Source: a virus
Virus record (IMG/VR): IMGVR_UViG_3300025128_000367
Location: 1 to 22,836 of that record
Length of the DNA: 22,836 nucleotides
Strand: one strand, 5' to 3'
Part shown: positions 6,116 through 14,701 of the stretch, one piece after another
How positions within the stretch are numbered: the first letter of the stretch is position 1
Layout: the number at the start of each line of letters is the position of its first letter
Translations under genes and position numbers: made by a program
Notes under the pieces: model-generated
What the model was told of the DNA's origin: nothing
Database searches by the model: none
The model's input: the letters and a program-made list of their open reading frames with translations, nothing else

Positions 6116-6344
6116 TTTTTTAAAGATAGATGAAGTGGCTAAAATTTTACAAGTCGATAGGACAACAATCTATCGCTGGCTGAAGGAGGGTACGTTTCCA
6201 GACCCTACTCGTATTGGCCCTGCTTTTAAGATGGAGAATGGTAAAAAGAAACCAAAGAGACAAGGTATACGTTGGGAAGAAGACCTCATTCGTGCTTGGA
6301 TGAAAGACAACGCATGGCAAGGTTTAGTTAATGCGGAAGATTGA
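6096..6344 (+). CDS. AlpA/excisionase-like helix-turn-helix DNA-binding protein
   Basis: An 82-residue protein with an N-terminal winged helix-turn-helix of the AlpA/MerR-like type (HTH_17): F-L-K-I-D-E-V-A-K-I-L-Q-V then D-R-T-T-I-Y-R-W-L-K-E-G-T-F-P, the usual recognition helix and wing start. A basic middle (N-G-K-K-K-P-K-R-Q) and W-E-E-D-L-I-R-A-W-M follow, as in AlpA-family proteins. Members act as transcription activators or excisionases, bending DNA at specific sites. It overlaps the primase by 20 bases and the SF1 helicase by 14, so it is firmly in the replication operon. It could tune phage transcription or act in excision, but no integrase is present in the window to support the latter. 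Confidence 0.85.
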   Translation: MTTSPSNFLKIDEVAKILQVDRTTIYRWLKEGTFPDPTRIGPAFKMENGKKKPKRQGIRWEEDLIRAWMKDNAWQGLVNAED

Positions 6345-7863
6345 ACAGCTTTACTTTGGGCCACCAGGGTGCGGTAAAACATATACTCTGATGCAAGTTA
6401 TCAGGGATTTGATGGTCGAGGATGGTATACCTCCCCACCAGATAGCGTTTTGCTCCTTCTCTCGTAAAGCAATTCAAGAGGCTAGAGAGAGAGCTGGCTC
6501 AGATCTTTCATTAAGCAAGGAAGAGACACCGCATTTTAGAACGCTTCACTCAACTTGTTACCATGCTCTTGGTCTTTCTTCTAGCCAGGTTATGGGATCA
6601 AAAGACTACGAAGAGATTGGTAGAGGGATGCACCACAACCTTAACTTTGAGGCAGAGGTTGATGACTCTACAGGTTTGACAACAACAAGTAATCCATACC
6701 TTCGTTGTATCGAACTCTCTCGTGCTCGACAGACCAGTTTAGAAAGCGAGTTTAAACGCATAAACAATCCAACAATGCATTGGACTTTACAAGAACAGAT
6801 AGATGCAAATATAAAAATATACAAACAAGAAAAAGAAAAGTTTGATTTTGCTGATATGCTATCTCTTTTTGCTGAAGGGCAAGGCTCTGCTCCAGAGATA
6901 GAGGCGTTAATAGTAGACGAGGCACAGGACTTAACCGCATTACAGTGGGCCGTGGTTCGTAGACTTAAACAAACAGCTAGTCGTGTTTTCTACGCAGGAG
7001 ATGATGACCAAGCTATCCATCGATGGGCTGGCGTAGAAGTCTCAAGGTTTATTGGATGCACAGAAAATAAAATAGTTTTAGATCAAAGTTATCGTGTTCC
7101 ACGTAAGGTTCACGCTCTTGCAGAGTCTATTGTTTGTCGGATTAAAAACAGATATCAGAAGACCTGGAGGCCAACAGATCAAGACGGAAATATATCATTC
7201 AATCTTAATGTCTGGGACTTAAATTTAGATCATGGATCTTGGACGATTATGGGCAGGACCAATAGATTGTTGGTTCCTATTATGCAAGAGTTAAGTGAAA
7301 ACGGATATTTGTACGAGGACAGCAACGGTAACACAAACATATCACAGAGAATCTTAACAGCTAAAGTTACATGGGAGAACTTAGCTAGTGGTGGTCAGGT
7401 GGATCTCAATTCGATTAGAAGTTTGTATGAACAGATGCCCAAGAACAACAAGATCTTAAAAAGAGGAGCGTCTTCTTTTCTTGACACATTAGATCCAGAA
7501 ATACCTCACACAATAACAGCGTTACAAGAGAGCGATAAGTTTTTAGCCACCAACAACATGCCGTGGTTCGAGGTTATCAAAGGTGTAAACGATGGCACTC
7601 GTGCAAAGTTTGATGCGGTTTTGCGTAGAGAAGGATCTAAAGGTTTATCCAATCCAAGAATTAAAGTTTCCACAATACATCGTATGAAAGGTGGTGAAGA
7701 CGATAATATAATTTTATTGAGTGATACATCTTATGCCGCGAATAAGTACGGTGATATCGATGATGAAAGGCGTGTGTTTTATACTGGTGTTACCAGAGCT
7801 AAACAGAAACTTCACATTATAGAACCTCAAACAAAAACATATTTCCAGGAGTTAATGCTATGA
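6331..7863 (+). CDS. UvrD/Rep-type superfamily 1 DNA helicase
   Basis: A 510-residue ATP-dependent DNA helicase of superfamily 1. Motif I is G-P-P-G-C-G-K-T at residues 10-17, motif II D-E-A-Q-D at 196-200, motif III G-D-D-D-Q-A-I at 223-229, motif IV Q-S-Y-R-V-P at 252-257, motif V V-S-T-I-H-R-M-K-G near 446-454, and motif VI V-F-Y-T-G-V-T-R-A at 482-490. All catalytic motifs are intact. It is shorter than UvrD or Rep (around 700 residues), with reduced insert domains, as is usual for phage members. It lies between the primase and PolA and is the best candidate for the replicative unwinding enzyme, because no DnaB-type helicase is visible here. The stop overlaps the next ATG (ATGA). Confidence 0.95.
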   Translation: MRKIEQLYFGPPGCGKTYTLMQVIRDLMVEDGIPPHQIAFCSFSRKAIQEARERAGSDLSLSKEETPHFRTLHSTCYHALGLSSSQVMGSKDYEEIGRGMHHNLNFEAEVDDSTGLTTTSNPYLRCIELSRARQTSLESEFKRINNPTMHWTLQEQIDANIKIYKQEKEKFDFADMLSLFAEGQGSAPEIEALIVDEAQDLTALQWAVVRRLKQTASRVFYAGDDDQAIHRWAGVEVSRFIGCTENKIVLDQSYRVPRKVHALAESIVCRIKNRYQKTWRPTDQDGNISFNLNVWDLNLDHGSWTIMGRTNRLLVPIMQELSENGYLYEDSNGNTNISQRILTAKVTWENLASGGQVDLNSIRSLYEQMPKNNKILKRGASSFLDTLDPEIPHTITALQESDKFLATNNMPWFEVIKGVNDGTRAKFDAVLRREGSKGLSNPRIKVSTIHRMKGGEDDNIILLSDTSYAANKYGDIDDERRVFYTGVTRAKQKLHIIEPQTKTYFQELML

Positions 7864-8033
7864 AAACCATCTTGGTTTATCCAACAAACGAAACTCTTAA
7901 TATAGTTATTGATGGAAAGGCTTATAAAAAAGACATGACTGCACCTGATATGGTTAGATTAGCTAATGAACTTCTAACAAGAGCATCTGACATGATGTAT
8001 TTTGAAAAATGGAACAAGAAAAATGACAGCTAA
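7860..8033 (+). CDS. Small hypothetical protein between helicase and polymerase
   Basis: A 57-residue protein whose ATG overlaps the helicase stop codon (ATGA at 7860-7863) and whose end overlaps the polymerase start by 11 bases. It begins with a beta-hairpin-like stretch (K-T-I-L-V-Y-P then T-L-N-I-V-I-D-G-K-A-Y), followed by an alpha-helix (M-V-R-L-A-N-E-L-L-T-R-A-S-D-M-M). There is no cysteine, signal peptide or membrane segment. The family is not recognised. Coupled translation on both sides and an intact frame make it a real gene; its position suggests a small replication accessory factor, which is inference only. Confidence 0.7.
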   Translation: MKTILVYPTNETLNIVIDGKAYKKDMTAPDMVRLANELLTRASDMMYFEKWNKKNDS

Positions 8034-9897
8034 CTACGAGTTTAATTACGTCTACGATACGACATGGCAGCCGCCTGACGTTTTTCCTGACTTAACCAAC
8101 AGCAAAAACATGGCCATAGATCTTGAGACCTGTGATCCAAACATCAAGACACGTGGCCCTGGTTGGCCATACAAGGATGGCTACATCGTAGGATTTGCTA
8201 TCGCTGCTGGTGACTTTGCAGGATACTACCCTATCGCTCATGCTGGTGGTGGCAACATAGATAAGAACATCGTTCTGCGGTGGGTTAAAAAACAGCTTGC
8301 TACTCCTGACATACCCAAGATTATGCACAATGCTATGTATGATGCGGGTTGGTTACAGACAGAGGGCATCGAGGTTCAAGGTAAAATTATCGATACGATG
8401 ATTGCCGCGCCTCTTGTAGACGAGAACAGATTTTCGTACTCGTTAGATGCTCTTGGCAAGCACTACCTTGATATGCGTAAAGACGAAAGGACACTAAGAG
8501 AAAGAGCGGCTGAGTTTGGGTTCGATGCTAAAGCCGATCTATGGCGTATGCCATCACAGTTTGTTGGGGAATATGCTGAGATGGATGCCGTGTTAACACT
8601 ACGTTTGTGGGAACATTTAAGTGCGATAATCAACAAAGAAGAACTGACATCAGTCTTTGAACTAGAGACAGGGCTGATCCCTGTTGTATTGGAAATGCGC
8701 CGCCGGGGGGTACGTGTTGATCTGGATATCGCAGAACAGGCAAAAGAAAAACTAAACTCTTCCTACAACAGCCTATGGCAGAAAATATATAAAGAAACAA
8801 ACGTGGAACTTGAACCGTGGGCAGCGGCTTCGGTTGCACAGGTCTTTGACAGTATGGACTTGCACTACAACAAAACTAAAACAGACCAACCTTCTTTTAC
8901 AAAACAGTTTTTAAATGAACATTCACATCCGATTGCTAAGAAGATTGTGCGTTTAAGAGAGTTGGATAAAGCTAAGAGTACTTTTATTGAGACAATTTTA
9001 AAACATGAACACAAAGGCAGAATACATGCAGAGTTTCATGCCTTGAGATCAGACGATGGAGGCACAGTCACTGGTCGATTCTCGTCATCTCACCCTAACC
9101 TACAACAGATGCCAGCACGTGATCCTGAGATTAAGAAACTTATACGAGGGTTGTTCTTGCCCGAAGAGGGAGAAAAGTGGGGTAGCTTTGACTACTCGTC
9201 CCAGGAGCCACGGTTGTTGGTGCACTTTTGTGGATCTTTGCCAGACAAGTTTCGCCATCCCAAGATAGAGGGTGTTATACAAGAATACAACGAAGGTGAC
9301 CCCGACTTCCACCAGATGGTGGCAGACATGGCCGACATAAGCCGTAAGGATGCCAAGACAGTCAACCTTGGAATTATGTATGGCATGGGTCAGAAAAAGC
9401 TAGCTGGCGTTCTAGGGGTCAGTATAGACGAAGCAAAGGAGCTTCTTGGACAGTACCATGTTAAGGTGCCTTTCGTTAAGGACATTGCCGATATCGCCAT
9501 GAAACAAGGACAAAATGCTGGTCAGGTGAGAACTATACTTGGTAGGCGTTGCCGGTTTGATATGTGGGAGCCAAAGTCCTACCAGTACAACAAGCCTATG
9601 AACTTTGATAACGCAATTAAGAACTATGGCGGTAAGGGTATGATTAGACGTGCCTTTACATACAAGGCGTTAAACAGATTAATACAGGGATCTGCCGCTG
9701 ACCAGACCAAGAAAGCTATGTTTGAATGCTACAAGGCTGGATATCAACCATTATTACAGGTGCATGACGAACTATGCTTTAGTATTAAAGAAGGTGAAGA
9801 AAAGGATATTGCCGAAATCATGGAGACTTGTGTGGATTTATTAGTTCCGTCCAAGGTTGATGTGGCTATAGCCGATAACTGGGGGGATGTAGATTAG
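8023..9897 (+). CDS. polA: Family A DNA polymerase with 3'-5' exonuclease
   Basis: A 624-residue replicative DNA polymerase of the PolI family. The proofreading domain is complete: Exo I D33-x-E35 (D-L-E), Exo II N103 to D107 (H-N-A-M-Y-D), Exo III Y184-x3-D188. Polymerase motif A is D390-Y-S-S-Q-E395, motif B R441-x3-K445-x7-Y453-G, and motif C H581-D-E583. There is no 5' nuclease domain, as usual in phages. The position matching E. coli Phe762 is Leu449. The polymerase copies the phage genome from primers made by the upstream primase. ATG 8023 is chosen over TTG 8002 because it is a stronger codon and limits overlap with the preceding gene to 11 bases; the ribosome-binding site is weak, suggesting coupling. 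The stop interlocks with that of the lysozyme gene. Confidence 0.95.
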   Translation: MTANYEFNYVYDTTWQPPDVFPDLTNSKNMAIDLETCDPNIKTRGPGWPYKDGYIVGFAIAAGDFAGYYPIAHAGGGNIDKNIVLRWVKKQLATPDIPKIMHNAMYDAGWLQTEGIEVQGKIIDTMIAAPLVDENRFSYSLDALGKHYLDMRKDERTLRERAAEFGFDAKADLWRMPSQFVGEYAEMDAVLTLRLWEHLSAIINKEELTSVFELETGLIPVVLEMRRRGVRVDLDIAEQAKEKLNSSYNSLWQKIYKETNVELEPWAAASVAQVFDSMDLHYNKTKTDQPSFTKQFLNEHSHPIAKKIVRLRELDKAKSTFIETILKHEHKGRIHAEFHALRSDDGGTVTGRFSSSHPNLQQMPARDPEIKKLIRGLFLPEEGEKWGSFDYSSQEPRLLVHFCGSLPDKFRHPKIEGVIQEYNEGDPDFHQMVADMADISRKDAKTVNLGIMYGMGQKKLAGVLGVSIDEAKELLGQYHVKVPFVKDIADIAMKQGQNAGQVRTILGRRCRFDMWEPKSYQYNKPMNFDNAIKNYGGKGMIRRAFTYKALNRLIQGSAADQTKKAMFECYKAGYQPLLQVHDELCFSIKEGEEKDIAEIMETCVDLLVPSKVDVAIADNWGDVD

Positions 9898-10316
9898 AAA
9901 TCGTTGCCAGTACGCATCATTTCACTAAGTCTTTCAGCCCGTCTGCCCACCTGACGAGCCCACTTGGAATCCAAAAGCTCATCTGCTGCTTGATCCCACA
10001 TCTGTTGTTTCATGTACGAGATGGACTTCTTGAATCCAGAGAACCTTGGCATTCCCAGATTAAACACAAGGTCACACAACACACGTTGCCGCACCTCATC
10101 AAGATCTTTCCACCAGGGCATTACATTATCAAGTTCTCTGACAACGATGTCGATATCGTTACTTAACAGGTAGTCTATTTCATCATCTGAAAGACCACGA
10201 TCACGTAGGTTACGTCCCACTCCAATGGTGGGTATCCCCTCGCTGTCATCATATACGGTTTTTTCAACTCCTTCATGGAGGCGAAGCTGATCTATTAGTC
10301 TATCTCTATTCATCAT
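9894..10316 (-). CDS. T4-type lysozyme (endolysin, glycoside hydrolase family 24)
   Basis: A 140-residue muramidase that cleaves the glycan strands of host peptidoglycan at lysis. The catalytic triad of T4 lysozyme (Glu11, Asp20, Thr26) is matched exactly in spacing by Glu15 (L-H-E-G), Asp24 (Y-D-D-S-E-G) and Thr30 (P-T-I-G-V-G). The C-terminal helical lobe has the typical R-Q-R-V-L-C-D-L-V-F-N-L-G and S-K-W-A-R-Q-V-G-R-R-A. There is no signal peptide or SAR anchor, so it should need a holin to reach the wall. It is the last gene of the leftward late operon, and its ATG overlaps the preceding stop (ATGA). Two adjacent ATG codons (10316 and 10313) could both serve. Confidence 0.93.
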   Translation of the reverse strand: MMNRDRLIDQLRLHEGVEKTVYDDSEGIPTIGVGRNLRDRGLSDDEIDYLLSNDIDIVVRELDNVMPWWKDLDEVRQRVLCDLVFNLGMPRFSGFKKSISYMKQQMWDQAADELLDSKWARQVGRRAERLSEMMRTGNDF

Positions 10317-13300
10317 TGCTGTCCAAAAGTGCCACGTGTAACAGGGTTAGGCACCAGTATAGGGTTGACATTGGGCCGTGGACCAGGTGGTGGTTGTGTT
10401 TGAATCGGAACCGGTGGTGGTGAGGGTGGTGGCATCGGGCTACTAGTCCTTCGTTTTGGCCCCAATTTTCTTCCAAAGAGTTCATCTTGAATATCAAAAG
10501 CAGCGTCTGGTATTTGTGTGGTTATTCTCTCTCTACCTCTTTGCTCTCCTTCTCTGGCTAATCTATCTTGTCTTGCATCACTTATTGTTGCGGGTTTGAA
10601 CTCGCCATCAAGAAGTGAATTTGTTTCTTCAGATCCAATACCATTTTCTTTAAAGATTTGAGCTATATCAGACTCGTCAAGACCAAGTTTTCTCGCCCTG
10701 TTTAAAATGGAATGCATTCGGCTCTGAACCCTAAACAGGTTTTGATTAGCCTCTCTATAACCTTGAGTTATATCATTTTCACTCGCGGCCCTATCTCCAA
10801 TTACTCTGCTAAATGGAAAAAGAGCACTGGATCGACTACTTTTATATTCATTAATGAGGTAAGGAAGACTTGTAGAAACTCCAGCCTGAGATCTACGAAG
10901 TCCAGTGATGGTGGTTAAAAACTCCTCTGCAAGTGAAGTTCTTTCTCCTGACTTTGTTGGCTCATCGGTTATTGATCTAATTACAGGACCGGCTCTTAGC
11001 TCACCACTTCGTTCGCGGGTAAAGGGATCGACAAAACCAGGCGTTAAACCACCAGCTATGTGCGTAAACGATTTAAATAACTTATCACCTATACTTTCTT
11101 CATCTTCATATATCTTAGATCCGGTGGGAGTTCTACCTCCTCGACCTATGTATTCAAAAGGAAGAACATTCTGAAGACGTTCAGCTATTAAAGATTCTCC
11201 AGCAAAAGGCTCCATGTACCGTGTAAAAGCGTCCCAAGCACCAGATCCAATCTTTACGACTTCATTGTCTGTAAGAAAACCTTTCTCAGAATACGAATTT
11301 ACAGCAGCTCTATACCCACCTAGCAGATAATCATAAGGCATCATGTAGCTAAGATCGATGTAGTCTACAATCCCGTCTTTAGGGTTAGATAAAGGAAGAA
11401 CAATATTACCTCGATGATAGACAGGAATAAACGGTCTCATCGCATCTAAATCTTCCTCTGTCATATTGTTCATTTGAAGAGCTGCTTTTTGTAATGCAGC
11501 TGGCACCACCGCTCCAGACGTTAAGTATCCTGATGCTCTCTTAGCTCCAATTGCTCTGACTTCTTTTTCTAAATTTCGAGCCATTATTTCAGCTTCGTCT
11601 GTACTTTTTCCTGATGCCTTGATTGCATCTATCAGATCAGTGCCTGCTTTGTACCCCATTTCCCTGACAGATTGATCAAGAATATTGGAACTGTTACGGA
11701 TAATTTCAGCAGGGAAAGCGACAAAATTACCAAAAACAGGAATACGTTTAATATTTCTAATTACCTCTGCAACCCTGTTGTAAGTTGGCATAGTGCGATT
11801 AACAATTTCGGCAGCAAAAGAACGTAGAGGATCAATTTCACGACCAGTAAGAGTTGTTCTTTTAGGATCAACTTGAGCAACACCAGCTCTTAAAAAATCA
11901 TCTGTGACAGCTTGTGCCACTTTCCGTGCATTAACAACGTCAGCTGTCTGCTCAACACCCTCTTTAACTCTAGTATCAAAAGATAAACCAGATTTTTTAA
12001 AAGCGGAGGCATATTTAGCTTGTTCACCTATTAGTGCGGCTACTTTCCAAAAGGTGTCTGTTCCTGAATATAGTTTTTGAAGTTCTCTAAAAACTGGTTT
12101 TTCGTTTATAAAGTTTTGAATAACGTCACTGGTTTTTCCTGTTGCACCAACCCCCGCACCTTCCTTAATTAAACTTTTAAATTCATTAACAATAATGTTT
12201 TGATCGCGAAGATTTAATACGCCTAAGTCCTCAAAAAATTCTTTAAACTCCTGCTCTGTAAGATTAGAGGCTTTACCTAAAGTAAGTTTAAATGATTCAG
12301 AAAGATCAAGGTCTCGTCCTATGTTTCCATTAGCGGCTAAGAAAAAACTACCAGATAAACCATTACGCACTTGTGCAAGTGGGTTTAAAACAGTGCGGCT
12401 TATTTGAGATAAACCCTTTGCTTGAAGTGCAAGAGCCAAAAGATTTTGCACGGCTCCACCAGTATTTACGTTATTTCTTAAAACACTTAAAAATTCTGGA
12501 GCCACATAAGATCCAGACAAGTCACCATAGGTAGCTTTTGCAAGATCCCTTTCTAAGGGGGTTGTCCCAGACATCTTTTCTGATATACCACCAAGTTTTG
12601 TGTATTTCTGTTGTTTTAAAAACTCATCTATATCTTTTATATTAGCACCAGTTTCTGCAAAGTTAGGATCTATTGGAGTGCCGTCAGCCATTCTTTTGTT
12701 CTGTATTTCTTGAGCCGTGGGTATGCGAACAATTCTAGGTCTCTCCGCACCAGCAAAAAAAACTTTTCCTTGATCTACAGAAAAAACACCAGTGTCAAAA
12801 ATATCTTTTGTTAATCCCTTGTCGTTACGTAAATTGTTATAGAACTGAGTTCCAGCAAGATTTTCAGCAACCTTACCTATAGTGCTGATGTAGGCATCTT
12901 TCGAATTTTTTTTCTCTCCTAAAAGCTCCCTTAGTTTAGGAGACTTTTCCATTAGTTTTACTCTGTCTTTAAAAATTCCCTCACTAAGTTGAAACAACGG
13001 AACTTGTCTCTTGCCCTGTTGCTCCTTTACCTTTCTCCCTTCTTTTTGAGCTTTTTTAAATTCATCAAATGTTTGTCGTATAGACTGATCATCAGTATTT
13101 TTAAGATTAAAATCTTTGGTTATAATTTTAAATATTTCTCTTTTTGCAGAGCCCTGAAGTTCTGCAGCTGTCTTTCCTTGGTTTTCATTAAAGCCCCGAA
13201 GGATGTTACTAACCTCGTCTATGGCCGCTTTGCCATTAGGTGTTTCAAGCATGTCAGCAGTAATTCTTTTTTCTGGGCGTAAGAAGACATCATAAGATCG

Positions 13301-14701
13301 ATGAATATATTTAGTAATATTATCTGCAAACTCAGCCTTTAGTTGATTCTTTTGTTGCAAAGGAAGAGTTGAATTATCTAGCTCTTTAAAATAACTTTCT
13401 GATAAATCATCAATGCTACTACGCATGTTTACTGCGGCTTGAGCAGCCTCTTTTCCAAAAGCATCTCTTAATCTTGGAGCATCGGTTACTCGTATACCTA
13501 TCATGTCTTCGGGAGAGAGGTCAGCGGCTTTGGGTTTGGACAAAACAACAGCATCATCCTCACCACGTAAAACCTTCCACAACTCATCATAAGCCTTTTC
13601 TACTTCTTGCTTTTTTGGTTTTCTACTTTTAAGAGTTCCTCTTACTGTTGACTTCAAGGATTTCTCAAAAGCGGCAAACTGCTTTGAAGCAAGATCCGTT
13701 GCCGCATCGATAGATCCTCTTGTGAATATCTCATCTTCAAACACCTCTCTAGGAGATGCCCCTCTTGAAGAAAATATCCTTTGTAAAGATGATCCATCAA
13801 GTTTTTCTTTGGCTTTGTCAATGCCTGATGAGACAGCCCTGGCTACGGGTGGCAGAGGAGAGAAGGGTACATTTGCGGCGGCTCTTACCGTACCACCGAC
13901 AACAGGAAAGGCGGCTTCAAAAACACCACCTATCGCGGTTCCTTCTGCAAAATGCCTAAGTTTGTTACGCAATCGTCTTCCTGCTTCCTCTCGACCAGAC
14001 AACAAAGTATCAGAGTCCTCTGTCTCCAGCATAGGAAGTGCATCAAAAGCATCTGCAAGGGTCTTTGTTCCGTCTGGAGCAACAAGAAAATCAGATGTTC
14101 CCCCTGCAAGAGTTGTTGTCACAGCTTGTCGTGTCCTAGTTCCTAGAGCTTGTTGACCTATTTTTGACGCACCAAACTTTTCTGCTGCTGTACCAAGTCT
14201 TGTCGTGGCCGCAGTTCGTCCAAGTTCAGTTCCTGCCTTTACAGCTCTGGATACCTGTCCAGCCCTTCCAAGCCACCCAACAACGGGAATAAATGCACCG
14301 GCAAAATTGGTTATTCCTTCTGCTGTCTTACCAGCCGTGGTTGTTGGTTCAAGGCCCAAGGACTCTTTTAAACCGGTAAAGGCTGATGTAACAGCACGAG
14401 AGGTATTTGTGTCAGCTATCAAATCAATGCCTGCCGCACCAAGCTCTGCGATACCTTGTGGAATACCAATAAGACCGGCTCCAACACCCTCTGCAATCTC
14501 ACGAAATGTACCCTGTTCTTCTTCTTCAGCTGGTGTGGGCGTTGTTACGGTAGCCGTTGCCGGTTGTTCTTCGGTAGTAGCCTCTTCGGTTATAGGATTT
14601 TTAGAAAGATATTGCTTGGCAGCATTAATAGCAGTTGCCTTATCATCGGTATCAACTTCCAAAATCTGACCGGTAGGTAGTTCTAGTTCAATCGGAGCCA
14701 T
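10313..14701 (-). CDS. Large ejection-type internal virion protein
   Basis: A 1462-residue late protein, by far the largest here. It opens with I-E-L-E-L-P-T-G-Q-I-L-E-V, an N-terminal strand motif common at the front of large phage virion proteins. An acidic, Thr-rich linker follows, then several Gly/Ala-rich amphipathic stretches (G-A-G-L-I-G-I-P-Q-G near residue 75, G-A-F-I-P-V-V-G-W-L-G near 135) that could enter membranes. The middle is long, helical and charged. Near residue 770 is T-V-L-N-P-L-A-Q-V-R-N-G and near 990 F-G-N-F-V-A-F-P-A-E-I-I, which I recall from large marine phage virion proteins. The C-terminus is proline-rich. It probably leaves the capsid at infection and helps DNA cross the envelope, like T7 gp16. 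No lytic transglycosylase motif is visible. Its start overlaps the preceding stop by one base (TAATG). Confidence 0.75.
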   Translation of the reverse strand: MAPIELELPTGQILEVDTDDKATAINAAKQYLSKNPITEEATTEEQPATATVTTPTPAEEEEQGTFREIAEGVGAGLIGIPQGIAELGAAGIDLIADTNTSRAVTSAFTGLKESLGLEPTTTAGKTAEGITNFAGAFIPVVGWLGRAGQVSRAVKAGTELGRTAATTRLGTAAEKFGASKIGQQALGTRTRQAVTTTLAGGTSDFLVAPDGTKTLADAFDALPMLETEDSDTLLSGREEAGRRLRNKLRHFAEGTAIGGVFEAAFPVVGGTVRAAANVPFSPLPPVARAVSSGIDKAKEKLDGSSLQRIFSSRGASPREVFEDEIFTRGSIDAATDLASKQFAAFEKSLKSTVRGTLKSRKPKKQEVEKAYDELWKVLRGEDDAVVLSKPKAADLSPEDMIGIRVTDAPRLRDAFGKEAAQAAVNMRSSIDDLSESYFKELDNSTLPLQQKNQLKAEFADNITKYIHRSYDVFLRPEKRITADMLETPNGKAAIDEVSNILRGFNENQGKTAAELQGSAKREIFKIITKDFNLKNTDDQSIRQTFDEFKKAQKEGRKVKEQQGKRQVPLFQLSEGIFKDRVKLMEKSPKLRELLGEKKNSKDAYISTIGKVAENLAGTQFYNNLRNDKGLTKDIFDTGVFSVDQGKVFFAGAERPRIVRIPTAQEIQNKRMADGTPIDPNFAETGANIKDIDEFLKQQKYTKLGGISEKMSGTTPLERDLAKATYGDLSGSYVAPEFLSVLRNNVNTGGAVQNLLALALQAKGLSQISRTVLNPLAQVRNGLSGSFFLAANGNIGRDLDLSESFKLTLGKASNLTEQEFKEFFEDLGVLNLRDQNIIVNEFKSLIKEGAGVGATGKTSDVIQNFINEKPVFRELQKLYSGTDTFWKVAALIGEQAKYASAFKKSGLSFDTRVKEGVEQTADVVNARKVAQAVTDDFLRAGVAQVDPKRTTLTGREIDPLRSFAAEIVNRTMPTYNRVAEVIRNIKRIPVFGNFVAFPAEIIRNSSNILDQSVREMGYKAGTDLIDAIKASGKSTDEAEIMARNLEKEVRAIGAKRASGYLTSGAVVPAALQKAALQMNNMTEEDLDAMRPFIPVYHRGNIVLPLSNPKDGIVDYIDLSYMMPYDYLLGGYRAAVNSYSEKGFLTDNEVVKIGSGAWDAFTRYMEPFAGESLIAERLQNVLPFEYIGRGGRTPTGSKIYEDEESIGDKLFKSFTHIAGGLTPGFVDPFTRERSGELRAGPVIRSITDEPTKSGERTSLAEEFLTTITGLRRSQAGVSTSLPYLINEYKSSRSSALFPFSRVIGDRAASENDITQGYREANQNLFRVQSRMHSILNRARKLGLDESDIAQIFKENGIGSEETNSLLDGEFKPATISDARQDRLAREGEQRGRERITTQIPDAAFDIQDELFGRKLGPKRRTSSPMPPPSPPPVPIQTQPPPGPRPNVNPILVPNPVTRGTFGQQ

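Noticed and set aside
6096-6344. AlpA-like protein as proof of an integrated prophage with an excisionase
   Set aside because: AlpA-like proteins also act as transcription regulators, and no integrase or attachment site was found in the window.
10385-10440. GGTGG-rich plus-strand tract as a possible G-quadruplex
   Set aside because: It is the reverse complement of proline codons in the C-terminal tail of the 1462-residue protein; the coding explanation suffices, though folding was not tested.
13722-14669. Long plus-strand open frames (144 and 154 residues) inside the 1462-residue gene region
   Set aside because: They run antisense to a well-supported late gene, are rich in Ser/Ala/Pro/Val as expected from reversed Ala/Gly/Thr codons, and lack ribosome-binding sites and domain patterns.
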